From assembly GCF_015910445.1 (NCBI RefSeq), contig NZ_CP048882.1, positions 5,577,501-5,641,500 of the forward strand: a DNA stretch of 64,000 bases, read 5' to 3'. The DNA comes from Streptomyces bathyalis. Lineage in GTDB: Bacteria; Actinomycetota; Actinomycetes; Streptomycetales; Streptomycetaceae. The notes beneath the pieces were generated by a model. The model made no database searches. It was given only the letters and a program-made list of their open reading frames with translations, and was not told the origin of the DNA. Positions 52,908-61,140 of the stretch are shown here, in pieces; position 1 is the stretch's first letter; the number at the start of each line of letters is the position of its first letter. The position numbers were made by a program, and so were the translations under genes.

Positions 52908-52942
52908 GTTCGCGATGCCGACCGTCTGTCGGTATTTCGAAC
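52908..52942. promoter_or_regulatory. Double-dyad operator candidate before the IclR gene
   Basis: GTTCG-n5-CCGAC-n5-GTCGG-n5-CGAAC spans 52908-52942, with both arm pairs perfect and equal 5-base spacings. It lies 41 bases upstream of the IclR start and probably overlaps its promoter, suiting autoregulation by an IclR tetramer. Confidence 0.6.
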
Positions 52943-52982
52943 CGGCGGTAAGCGCGAAGCGAGCAAGGGGAGGGCGGGGGCC

Positions 52983-53747
52983 ATGGGACGTCTCGTGCCG
53001 GCCGTGACCAGGGCCCTGGACGTACTGGAGCTGTTCCTCGACTGCGAGGGGACCCTCTCCGCCCCCGAGATCACGCGCAAGCTGCAGCTGCCCCGTACGA
53101 CGGTGCACGAGCTGGTGACCACGCTCACCGCGCGCAGCTACCTCGAACAGCCGCCGGACCAGCCCGGACGCTACCGCCTGGGCGTGCGCGGCTATCAGCT
53201 CGGCAGCCGCTACGCGGAGAAGCTCGACCTGGCCGCCGAGGGGCAGCGGGTGGCGCGCAGCGTCGCCGACACGTGCGACGAGACCGTGCACGTGGCCATC
53301 CTCGAGGGACGCGACGTCATCTACATCGCCAAGGTCGACAGCACTCACGCGGTGCGCATGGTCTCGGCCGCGGGCCGCCGGCTCCCCGCCCACTGCACGT
53401 CCGTGGGGAAGATGCTGCTCGCTTCGCTGCCCGACGAGGAGCTGGAGGCGACGCTGGCCGGCGGGGATCCGCTCGTCGCCATGACGCCCCGCTCCATCAC
53501 GTCCCCGCAGGAGCTGCGGAAGGCGCTGGCGGAGATCCGCGAGCGGGGCGTCGCCGTGGAGCAGCAGGAGTCCAACCCGGACGTGAGCTGTGTGGCGGCG
53601 CCGGTACGGGACGCGGGAGGGAAGGTCGTCGCCGCGCTGAGCATCTCGGTGCCGACGGTCCGCTGGAGCGAGGAGCGGCGGGGCGAGCTGGAGAGCCTCG
53701 CGACCAAGGGCGCGGCGGAACTGTCGGGCCGCCTCGGGCATCGGTGA
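52983..53747 (+). CDS. IclR-family transcriptional regulator
   Basis: A 254-residue regulator. Winged helix: VPAVTRALDVLELFL, LSAPEITRKLQLPRTTVHELVTTL; effector domain: DVIYIAKVDSTHAVRM, CTSVGKMLLASLPDEEL and ESNPDVSCVAAPVRDAGGKVVAALSIS. The ATG at 52983 has a purine-rich upstream (GGGAGGGCGGGGGCC). Immediately followed by an SMP-30 sugar-lactonase gene, so it probably governs sugar-acid metabolism. Confidence 0.87.
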   Translation: MGRLVPAVTRALDVLELFLDCEGTLSAPEITRKLQLPRTTVHELVTTLTARSYLEQPPDQPGRYRLGVRGYQLGSRYAEKLDLAAEGQRVARSVADTCDETVHVAILEGRDVIYIAKVDSTHAVRMVSAAGRRLPAHCTSVGKMLLASLPDEELEATLAGGDPLVAMTPRSITSPQELRKALAEIRERGVAVEQQESNPDVSCVAAPVRDAGGKVVAALSISVPTVRWSEERRGELESLATKGAAELSGRLGHR

Positions 53748-53835
53748 CGGGCGTAGGGAGAAGACATCCGTACGGAAAACGGGACGGGCATACGAAGGCC
53801 GGCCGGAAGGCCGTACGGAAGAAGGGGTGAGCGGC

Positions 53836-54711
53836 ATGCCTGAGAGGCCGGCGGTGGCGGTGGCGGTACGGACGCAGGCCTGGCTCGGTGAGGGGCCGAC
53901 CTGGGACAGCGCACGGCAGCGCCTGGTGTGGGTGGACATACTCAACTCCCGTGTGCACACCTTCGATCCGTCCGACGGCGCCAGCACCGTCATGTCCACG
54001 GAACAGCATGTGGGGGCCGCGAAGCCGAGGGCGGGCGGCGGTCTCGTCGTCAACCTCCGTGACGGCATAGGCCTCTACGGCCCGGACGGTGCGTTCTCGT
54101 GGCTGCACCGCGAGGTGGTGCCCGGCCGGCGCGGCAACGACGCGGCCGTCGCCCCGGACGGTGCGCTGTGGGCGGGCACCATGACGTACGGCGAACAGGC
54201 CGGCGGCGGCGATCTCAAGCGCGTGACCGGGGACGGGGCGGCCGTGACGGTGCTGCCGGAGGTCACGGTGAGCAACGGCATCGGCTGGAGCCCCGACGGC
54301 TCGCTGATGTACTACAACGACACCCCCACGCGCCGCATCGACGTCTTCGACGTGCCCGCGGAACCCGGTGCTGCCGGGTCGGACGTCTCCGGGAGACGTG
54401 CCTTCGCGGAGATCGAGGAGGGCGCCGGCTATCCCGACGGGCTGACGGTCGACGCCGACGGCTGCGTCTGGGTGGCGCTCTGGGACGGCGGTGCCGTACG
54501 CCGCTACACGCCGGACGGCAGGCTGGACCTCACGGTCGAGGTGCCCGTCCCGCGCCCCACGGCGTGCGCCTTCGGCGGACCGGACCTGCGGGATCTGTAT
54601 GTGACGACCGCCAGTGCCGGAGCGAATCCAGCGGCGAACCCGCTCGCGGGCTCGCTGCTGGTGCTGCCGGGGGCGGGGCAGGGGCTGCCTCAGCCGGCCT
54701 TCGAGGGCTGA
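53836..54711 (+). CDS. SMP-30/gluconolactonase-family sugar lactonase
   Basis: A 291-residue six-bladed beta-propeller lactonase, expected to open an aldonolactone with a divalent metal. Metal-site motifs: WLGEGPTWD (Glu), RGNDAAVAPDGALWAGTM (Asn), VSNGIGWSPDG and GYPDGLTVDADGCVWVALWDGG (Asp). The ATG at 53836 follows GAAGGGG; a GTG three codons earlier is possible but too close to that site. Downstream of the IclR gene by 88 bases. Together with the sugar-acid operon at 57-64 kb it may belong to one pathway, which is inference. Confidence 0.86.
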   Translation: MPERPAVAVAVRTQAWLGEGPTWDSARQRLVWVDILNSRVHTFDPSDGASTVMSTEQHVGAAKPRAGGGLVVNLRDGIGLYGPDGAFSWLHREVVPGRRGNDAAVAPDGALWAGTMTYGEQAGGGDLKRVTGDGAAVTVLPEVTVSNGIGWSPDGSLMYYNDTPTRRIDVFDVPAEPGAAGSDVSGRRAFAEIEEGAGYPDGLTVDADGCVWVALWDGGAVRRYTPDGRLDLTVEVPVPRPTACAFGGPDLRDLYVTTASAGANPAANPLAGSLLVLPGAGQGLPQPAFEG

Positions 54712-54744
54712 CCGCGGAGTGAGGCACGGGATCTCTCCGCCGCG

Positions 54745-55212
54745 TCACTCCTCCCCGGGCTTCCTGTCTCCGAGCATGCGCTGCAACAGGTCGCGCAGCA
54801 CGGTGCGTTCGTCCGAGGTCAGTCCGGCCAGCGGCTCATTGGCGAAGTCGAGAGCGGCGCGGAGCTTGTCGGCCATGTCGATGCCTGCCTCGGTCGCCGC
54901 GGCGAGCTTCACGCGGCGGTCCGCCGGGTCCGGGCGGCGCACGGCGAGACCGCGTGACTCGAGACGGTCCACGATCCCGGTCACGTTCGACGGTTCGCAC
55001 TTGAGCTGACGCGCCACCTTGCGCATCGGCGTCGGTTCGCGGGCGAGCAGGGCCAGGACGCGGGCCTGGGCGCCGGTCAGCGAGTGGCCGGCCGCGGCCA
55101 GCTCGTACTCCTCGTGGTAACGCGCTACGACGGTGCCGATCAGTTCGACGACCTCGCGTGTCACGGGGTCGGTGTCGAATCTGCGAGCTCCCGCGGAAGT
55201 GTGGGGGGTCAT
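54745..55212 (-). CDS. MarR-family transcriptional regulator
   Basis: A 155-residue winged-helix repressor: PMRKVARQLKCEPSNVTGIVDRLESRGL is the recognition region and RRPDPADRRVKLAAATEAG the wing. Its only Cys is in the recognition helix (LKCEP), unlike the N-terminal Cys of OhrR, so it is probably not the peroxide sensor of the nearby ohr gene. It is divergent from a quinone-oxidoreductase-type gene across 91 bases with inverted repeats. A TAGACT box lies 6 bases before the ATG, so it is possibly leaderless. Confidence 0.87.
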   Translation of the reverse strand: MTPHTSAGARRFDTDPVTREVVELIGTVVARYHEEYELAAAGHSLTGAQARVLALLAREPTPMRKVARQLKCEPSNVTGIVDRLESRGLAVRRPDPADRRVKLAAATEAGIDMADKLRAALDFANEPLAGLTSDERTVLRDLLQRMLGDRKPGEE

Positions 55213-55232
55213 GGCGGCAGTCTAGCGCTTTA

Positions 55233-55282
55233 CTTGACAACATGAAATATCAAGGTGCTATGTTGTTTCAGCCACTGAAACA
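55233..55282. promoter_or_regulatory. Operators in the divergent MarR/oxidoreductase promoter region
   Basis: Two dyads: CTTGA-n12-TCAAG (55233-55254) and a perfect TGTTTCAG-CCA-CTGAAACA (55264-55282). A TTGACA hexamer (55234-55239 region) and TATGTT supply a rightward promoter covering the first dyad. The second dyad is just before the oxidoreductase start. Confidence 0.65.
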
Positions 55283-55303
55283 TATTCGTCGAGAGGCCCC
55301 CAC

Positions 55304-56332
55304 ATGAGCTCGCCCGAATCCCTCCCCACGACAGGCCGCGAATGGCACCTCGTCTCCCGGCCGCAGGGCTGGCCCGTGCCCGGTGACTTCGCGCTGCGTG
55401 AGGGCCCCGTCGCAGCGCCCGGCGAGGGAGAGATCCTGGTCCGGAACCTCCATCTCTCCGTCGACCCGTACATGCGCGGCCGGATGAACGACGTGAAGTC
55501 CTACGTCCCGCCCTTCAAGCTCGACGAAGCGATGACCGGCGGGGCGGTCGGCATCGTCATCGCCTCGAAGGCGGAGGGAATCGCACCCGGCGACCATGTG
55601 CTGCACGACCTGGGCTGGCGGGAGTACGCAACACTGCGGGCCAAGTACGCCACCAAGGTCTCGGCCGAACTCGCCCCGCTGACCACCTACTTGGGCGTGC
55701 TGGGCATGCCCGGTCTCACGGCGTACGCGGGACTGCTGGAGGTGGCGTCGATGAAGAAGGGCGACGCCGTCTTCGTCTCGGGCGCGGCCGGGGCGGTCGG
55801 CAGCCAGGTCGGCCAGATCGCGAAGCTCAAGGGCGCGTCCAAGGTGATCGGCAGCGCCGGGTCTGACGAGAAGGTCCGCGTGCTCACGGAGGAGTACGGG
55901 TTCGACGCCGCGTTCAACTACAAGTCCGGCCCCGTCGCCGCCCAGTTGAAGGAGGCGGCCCCCTCCGGGATCGATGTCTACTTCGACAACGTCGGCGGTG
56001 AGCACCTGGAAGCGGCCATCAGCTCGCTCAACGTGCACGGCCGCGCCGCGATCTGCGGCATGATCGCGCAGTACAACGCCACCGAGCCCCCTGCCGCGCC
56101 GCGCAACCTCGCCATGGTGATCGGCAAGCGGCTGCGTCTGCAGGGGCTGCTCGTGATGGACCACCAGGACCTGATGCCGCAGTTCTTCGAGGAGGTCTCG
56201 GGCTGGATCCGCTCCGGCGAGCTGAAGTACCGGGAGACCGTCGTCGAGGGCGTGGAGAACGCCGTGGACGCCTTCCTCGGCCTGCTCAAGGGAGAGAACA
56301 CCGGCAAGATGATCGTCACTCTCGCCGACTGA
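55304..56332 (+). CDS. NADP-dependent medium-chain oxidoreductase, zinc-independent
   Basis: A 342-residue MDR enzyme of the alkenal/one-oxidoreductase (leukotriene B4 dehydrogenase, curcumin reductase) branch, reducing conjugated double bonds. Evidence: SVDPYMRGRMNDVKSYVPPF, the cofactor motif SGAAGAVGSQVGQIAKLKG, GIDVYFDNVGGEHLEAAI and the C-terminal FLGLLKGENTGKMIV. Zinc ligands are absent. Divergent from MarR and probably induced by an electrophile. Confidence 0.9.
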   Translation: MSSPESLPTTGREWHLVSRPQGWPVPGDFALREGPVAAPGEGEILVRNLHLSVDPYMRGRMNDVKSYVPPFKLDEAMTGGAVGIVIASKAEGIAPGDHVLHDLGWREYATLRAKYATKVSAELAPLTTYLGVLGMPGLTAYAGLLEVASMKKGDAVFVSGAAGAVGSQVGQIAKLKGASKVIGSAGSDEKVRVLTEEYGFDAAFNYKSGPVAAQLKEAAPSGIDVYFDNVGGEHLEAAISSLNVHGRAAICGMIAQYNATEPPAAPRNLAMVIGKRLRLQGLLVMDHQDLMPQFFEEVSGWIRSGELKYRETVVEGVENAVDAFLGLLKGENTGKMIVTLAD

Positions 56333-56493
56333 TCCACCGACCGACCTGCATACATGCGGAGTTGCCGGACCATCCGGCGCTCCGGTCGCACACACCTGGG
56401 CCGCCGCGCCGCCGTGGCGGTGGTTAGGCTCGGGAACGGCCGGGCGGTCCCGGGCGCGAGACCCCCGGCCACGCCACCGAAACAGGAGGATCC

Positions 56494-56922
56494 ATGTCCA
56501 TCCAGCCCATCGACGTCAAGTACACCGCCGTGGCCACGGCAGAGAACGGCCGCGACGGCCGCGTCGCCAGCGACGACGGCAAGCTCGACGTCGTGGTCAA
56601 CCCGCCCAAGGAGCTGGGCGGCAGCGGTGAGGGCACCAATCCGGAGCAGCTGTTCGCCGCCGGCTACAGCGCATGCTTCCAGGGCGCCCTCGGCGTCGTG
56701 GCCCGCAAGGCGAAGGCAGACATATCCGGGTCGACGGTGACGGCCAAGGTCGGCTTCGGCAGCCTGCCCGAGGGCGGCTTCGGGCTCAAGGTCGCGCTCG
56801 AGGCGCGCATACCGAACGTCGACGAGGCCACCGCCAAGGAGCTGCTGGAGCAGGCGCACCAGGTGTGCCCGTACTCCAACGCCACCCGCGGCAACATCGA
56901 GGTCACGCTCGGCGTCGCCTGA
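56494..56922 (+). CDS. ohr: Organic hydroperoxide resistance protein
   Basis: A 142-residue OsmC/Ohr thiol peroxidase reducing organic hydroperoxides. The two catalytic cysteines are in GYSACFQGAL and HQVCPYSNATR, with the conserved Arg earlier in the fold. An AGGAGG site precedes the ATG. Single gene. The 161 bases upstream probably hold its promoter. Confidence 0.94.
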   Translation: MSIQPIDVKYTAVATAENGRDGRVASDDGKLDVVVNPPKELGGSGEGTNPEQLFAAGYSACFQGALGVVARKAKADISGSTVTAKVGFGSLPEGGFGLKVALEARIPNVDEATAKELLEQAHQVCPYSNATRGNIEVTLGVA

Positions 56923-56964
56923 CGCAGGGCACTGCACTGCAGGACACAGCACCGCACAGCAACT

Positions 56965-57041
56965 GCGGTGCGGGTGACGCCCGTTCCGGCGTCACCCGCA
57001 CCGCGTCCGAGGGCCGCACGGCACAGCCGTGCGGCCCTCGG
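56965..57041. terminator. Two tandem bidirectional terminators
   Basis: First hairpin: a 17-base perfect stem (56965-56981 with 56988-57004). Second hairpin: a 16-base perfect stem (57007-57022 with 57026-57041) over an ACA loop. They sit back to back between ohr and the converging permease gene. Confidence 0.88.
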
Positions 57042-57081
57042 CCTGCTCGTCGGCCGGCGGCTCGCCGGCAGGGCCGGGCCC

Positions 57082-58338
57082 CTAGGAGCCGACCCTGCGC
57101 TTGTTCCATACGTCGAACCCGACGGCCGCCAGCAGCACCAGCCCCTTGATGACCTGCTGGTAGTCGGTGCCGATGCCGACGAGCGACATGCCGTTGTTGA
57201 GGACGCCGAGCACCAGACCGCCGATCACCGCGCCCAGCACGGTACCCACGCCGCCGCTCATCGAGGCGCCGCCGATGAACGCCGCGGCGATGGCCTCCAG
57301 TTCGAAGTTGATGCCTGCCTGGGGCGTGCCCGCGTTGAGCCGCGCCGCGTACACACATCCCGCGAGGGCCGCCAGCACACCCATGTTCACGAACACGAGG
57401 AACGTGACGCGCTTGTCCTTCACGCCGGAGAGCTTGGCCGCCGCCTTGTTGCCGCCCAGCGCGTAGACGTGACGGCCGATGACGGCGTTGCGCATCACGA
57501 AGCCCAGCCCGATGAGCAGCACGCACATGATGAGCAGGACCACCGGCACACCGTGGTAGCTGGCCAGGGTCAGCGTGAAGGCCACGACGGCCGCCACGAT
57601 CGCCGTGCACTTCAGCACCCACAGATTGAACGGCAGCACCTCGAGCTCGTACGCCAACTGCCGCCTCCTGTCGCGCCATTCCTGCACGAGCACGAAGGCG
57701 ATGACCACGAGACCGATGACCAGCGTGGGGTTGTGGTACTGGATGTACGGGCCCATCTCGGGGATGAAGCCCTGGGCGATGTCCTGGAAGCCCTTCGGGA
57801 AGGGCGCGATCGACTGGCCCTCCAGCAGGATCTGCGTGCCCCCGCGGAAGAGCAGCATGCCCGCCAGGGTCACGATGAACGACGGGATGCCGATGTAGGC
57901 GATCCAGAAGCCCTGCCAGGCGCCGGCGGCGGCACCGATCAGCAGCGACAGCACCAGGGCGAGCGCCCAGGGCATGTCGTGCTTGACCATCATCACCGCG
58001 GCGGCCGCCCCGACGAAGGCGGCCAGCGAGCCGACGGACAGGTCGATGTGGCCGGCGATGATGACGATCATCATGCCCATGGCCAGGATGAGGATGTAGC
58101 TGTTCTGCTGGACGATGTTGGAGACGTTGTTCGGCAGCAGCAGCGAGCCGTCTGTCCATATCTGGAACAGCACGACGATCAGCGCGAGCGCGACGAGCAT
58201 GCCGTACTGGCGCATGTTGTTGCGGACGGCGTCCATGAGCAGCGTCCCCGCGGACGCCCCGCCGGTGCCGGAACCAGAACCGGAGGGTGGCTGCGGACTT
58301 CCGTCCGAGTGGGCTTGCGTATCTGTCGGTGTCGTCAT
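57082..58338 (-). CDS. Sugar ABC transporter permease (MmsB/GguB/XylH type)
   Basis: A 418-residue membrane permease of the CUT2 family, with about ten helices. Typical segments: LPNNVSNIVQQNSYILILAMGMMIVIIAGHIDLSVGS (in part), GGTQILLEGQSIAPFPKGFQ, HVYALGGNKAAAKLSGV, LEAIAAAFIGGASMSGGVGTVLGA and the last VGFDVWNKRR. The ATG at 58338 is 10 bases after the ATPase gene. Third component of the importer. Confidence 0.93.
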   Translation of the reverse strand: MTTPTDTQAHSDGSPQPPSGSGSGTGGASAGTLLMDAVRNNMRQYGMLVALALIVVLFQIWTDGSLLLPNNVSNIVQQNSYILILAMGMMIVIIAGHIDLSVGSLAAFVGAAAAVMMVKHDMPWALALVLSLLIGAAAGAWQGFWIAYIGIPSFIVTLAGMLLFRGGTQILLEGQSIAPFPKGFQDIAQGFIPEMGPYIQYHNPTLVIGLVVIAFVLVQEWRDRRRQLAYELEVLPFNLWVLKCTAIVAAVVAFTLTLASYHGVPVVLLIMCVLLIGLGFVMRNAVIGRHVYALGGNKAAAKLSGVKDKRVTFLVFVNMGVLAALAGCVYAARLNAGTPQAGINFELEAIAAAFIGGASMSGGVGTVLGAVIGGLVLGVLNNGMSLVGIGTDYQQVIKGLVLLAAVGFDVWNKRRVGS

Positions 58339-58348
58339 GGGTCGGCCC

Positions 58349-59995
58349 TCAGCTCTTCTCACTCGTGCCGTCGGCAGGGGTGGTGGTGCTCGTGGGTGTG
58401 CTGGTGTCGAGGGATTCGGTCATGTGCCGCATCAGGAGTTCCTGCGTCGCTTCCTCACGCGTGACCTCGCCGGTGAGCCGCCCCGCCGACATCGTGTAGA
58501 TCCGGTCGCACATGCCCAGCAGTTCGGGCAGTTCGGAGGAGATGAAGACCACCGCCTTGCCGTCGGCGGCGAGCTTGTCGATGACCGTGTAGATCTCGTA
58601 CTTGGCGCCGACGTCGATCCCGCGTGTCGGCTCGTCGAGGATGAGCACGTCGGGTTCGGCGTGGATCCACTTGCTCAGCACGACCTTCTGCTGGTTGCCG
58701 CCGCTGAGCCGCTGCACCTGCTCATGGACCGTGGGTGCCTTGATGTTCATCGACCGCCGGTAGCGCTCGGCGATCCGCCGCTCCTCGTGCTCGTCGACGA
58801 CGCCCCGCCGCGTGAGTCCGCCGAGCGAGGCGAGCGAGATGTTCCGGTTGATGTCGTCGATGAGGTTGAGCCCGTAGGTCTTGCGGTCCTCCGTCACGTA
58901 CGCGATGCCGTGCGAGATCGCCTCCGGCACGGTGCGGGTGAGGACTTCACGGCCCTCCACGGACACGGTGCCGCCCTCGTACACGCCGTAGGAGCGCCCG
59001 AAGATGTTCATCGCCAGCTCTGTACGCCCCGCGCCCATCAGCCCCGCGATGCCGAGGATCTCGCCGCGCCGCACCTCCAGCGAGACGTCGTCCACGACCT
59101 TGCGCTGATGGTCGATCGGATGCCGAACCGTCCAGCGGGACACGGCCATGGCGACCCGTCCCGCGTCCTCGCCCGTGTACGGGGTGCGGGGCGGGAAGCG
59201 CTGGTCCAGGTCGCGGCCGACCATGCCGCGGATGATGCGGTCCTCGGAGATCTCCGGCTCGTCGCCCGGGTGTTCGCGCACCGTGAGCGTCTCGATGGTG
59301 CGGCCGTCGCGCAGGATCGTGACGGAGTCGGCGATCTGGCGGATCTCGTTCAGCTTGTGGGAGATGACGATGCAGGCGATGCCCTGGCCGCGCAACTCCC
59401 CGATGAGCTCCAGGAGTTTGCGGCTGTCCTCGTCGTTGAGGGCGGCGGTCGGCTCGTCGAGGATGAGCAGCTTCACCTCCTTGGAGAGCGCCTTGGCGAT
59501 CTCCACGAGCTGCTGCTTGCCGACGCCGATGTCGGCGATGCGCGTCTGCGGCTTGTCCGGCAGGCCGACCCGCTTGAGCAGTGCGTCGGCACGCCGCAGC
59601 GTCTCGCCCCAGCTGATGATGCCCCGCGTGGCGTGCTCGTTGCCGAGGAAGATATTCTCGGCGAGGGAGAGGAAGGGCACCAGGGCGAGTTCCTGGTGGA
59701 TGATGACGATGCCGCGCTGCTCGCTCGCCCGGATGTCCTTGAACGCGCAGGTCTCGCCTCCGAAGAGGATCTCGCCCTCGTAACTCCCGTGCGGATGAAC
59801 GCCGCTGAGCACCTTCACCAGCGTCGACTTGCCCGCGCCGTTCTCGCCGCAGACGGCGTGGATCTCACCGGCCCGCACTGTCAGATTGACGTCGGACAGC
59901 GCCTTGACCCCGGGGAAGGTCTTGGTGATCCCGCGCATCTCCAGGACGGTTCCGCCGGCCTCCGCCGGCGCCGACTGCTCTGCCGGGGCCGTCAC
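58349..59995 (-). CDS. Sugar ABC transporter ATPase (MmsA/GguA/XylG type)
   Basis: A 548-residue tandem ATPase of the CUT2 family. First domain: Walker A GENGAGKSTLVKVLSG, Walker B LLILDEPTAALND. Second domain: a GLMGAGRTELAMNIFG loop, signature LSGGNQQKVVLSKWI and ILDEPTRGIDVGAKYEIY. The extra sequence RWTVRHPIDHQRKVVDD links the two. The GTG at 59995 overlaps the stop of the binding-protein gene (GTGA). Confidence 0.94.
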   Translation of the reverse strand: MTAPAEQSAPAEAGGTVLEMRGITKTFPGVKALSDVNLTVRAGEIHAVCGENGAGKSTLVKVLSGVHPHGSYEGEILFGGETCAFKDIRASEQRGIVIIHQELALVPFLSLAENIFLGNEHATRGIISWGETLRRADALLKRVGLPDKPQTRIADIGVGKQQLVEIAKALSKEVKLLILDEPTAALNDEDSRKLLELIGELRGQGIACIVISHKLNEIRQIADSVTILRDGRTIETLTVREHPGDEPEISEDRIIRGMVGRDLDQRFPPRTPYTGEDAGRVAMAVSRWTVRHPIDHQRKVVDDVSLEVRRGEILGIAGLMGAGRTELAMNIFGRSYGVYEGGTVSVEGREVLTRTVPEAISHGIAYVTEDRKTYGLNLIDDINRNISLASLGGLTRRGVVDEHEERRIAERYRRSMNIKAPTVHEQVQRLSGGNQQKVVLSKWIHAEPDVLILDEPTRGIDVGAKYEIYTVIDKLAADGKAVVFISSELPELLGMCDRIYTMSAGRLTGEVTREEATQELLMRHMTESLDTSTPTSTTTPADGTSEKS

Positions 59996-61137
59996 TTGAG
60001 CTGTCCCGCCGTGTAGTAGCCGTCGTCGACGAGGCGCTGGGTGCTGTCCTTGTCGATGCTCACCGGCTTCAGCAGGTACGACGGCACGACCTTCTTGCCG
60101 TTGTCGTACGTCTTGGTGTCGTTGACCTCGGGCTTCTTGCCGGTCAGCACGGCGTCGCCCATCTGCACGGCCTGCTTGGCGAGTTTGCGGGTGTCCTTGT
60201 AGACCGTCTGCGTCTGCTGACCGCGGATGATCGACTTCACGGAGGCCAGCTCGGCGTCCTGGCCGGTCACCAGGGGATAGGGCTTGTCCTTGCCGCCGTA
60301 ACCGGCGCTCTTGAGGGCGGAGAGGATGCCGATGGAGATGCCGTCGTAGGGGGAGAGGACGGCGTCGACCTCCTCCGAGCCGTAGTTCTTGGAGAGCAGG
60401 TCGTCCATCCGCTTCTGCGCGGTGCCGCCGTCCCAGCGCAGCGTCGTCGTCTGGTTCATCTTCGTCTGCTTGCTGCGGACGTGGAGCTGCCCCTTGTCGA
60501 TGTACGGACGCAGCACCTTCATCGCGCCGTCCCAGAAGAACTTGGTGTTGTTGTCGTCCGGGGAACCCGCGAAGAGCTCGACGTTGAACTCCTCGTCCTT
60601 CTTCTCGTCCAGCTTCAGCTTGTCGACGATGTAGCCGCCCTGGAGCTCGCCGACGCGCTCGTTGTCGAAGGAGGCGTAGTAGTCGACGTTCGGGGTTCCG
60701 AGGATGAGCCGGTCGTAGGAGATCACCGGCACGCCGGCCTCCTTGGCCCGGCGCAGCACGTCCGTGAGCGCCGAACCGTCGATGGCGGCGATGACGAGCA
60801 GCCGGTGTCCCTTGGCGATCATGTTCTCGATCTGGGCGACCTGGTTCTCGACCTTGTCGTCGCCGAACTGCAGGTCCGCCTTGTAGCCGGCGGCCTTGAA
60901 CTGCCGGGCCATGTTCTTGCCGTCGGCTATCCACCGTTCCGAGGACTTGGTCGGCATGGCCAGTCCGACCGTGCCCCCCTTGCCCTTGTCCGGCTTGTAG
61001 CGGCTGCCGCCCTTCGCCTCCTGGCCGCAGGCGGCCAGCGAGGCGGTGAGCAGCGCGGCGGCTGCGAGGGCGGCCACCGGTGCGGTTCGCCGACGCCGTC
61101 GTGGTGCTGGAGTCGCGGTGCGTGTGCGGGTGCCCAT
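59992..61137 (-). CDS. Sugar-binding lipoprotein (ChvE/XylF type)
   Basis: A 381-residue periplasm-type binding protein anchored as a lipoprotein: basic start, hydrophobic stretch and lipobox LAAC (about residue 37). Binding fold: VGLAMPTKSSERWIADG, VIAAIDGSALTDVLRRAKEAGVPVISYDRL and VDAVLSPYDGISIGILSALK, all typical of the ChvE/multiple monosaccharide group. Sugars such as galactose, arabinose and xylose are bound by relatives. First gene of the importer, 3 bases after the TIM-barrel-like gene. Confidence 0.93.
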   Translation of the reverse strand: MGTRTRTATPAPRRRRRTAPVAALAAAALLTASLAACGQEAKGGSRYKPDKGKGGTVGLAMPTKSSERWIADGKNMARQFKAAGYKADLQFGDDKVENQVAQIENMIAKGHRLLVIAAIDGSALTDVLRRAKEAGVPVISYDRLILGTPNVDYYASFDNERVGELQGGYIVDKLKLDEKKDEEFNVELFAGSPDDNNTKFFWDGAMKVLRPYIDKGQLHVRSKQTKMNQTTTLRWDGGTAQKRMDDLLSKNYGSEEVDAVLSPYDGISIGILSALKSAGYGGKDKPYPLVTGQDAELASVKSIIRGQQTQTVYKDTRKLAKQAVQMGDAVLTGKKPEVNDTKTYDNGKKVVPSYLLKPVSIDKDSTQRLVDDGYYTAGQLK

Positions 61138-61140
61138 GTG

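Noticed and set aside
54745..56922. The MarR protein as the OhrR sensor of ohr
   Set aside because: It lacks the N-terminal reactive cysteine of OhrR, and a separate gene with its own operators lies between them.
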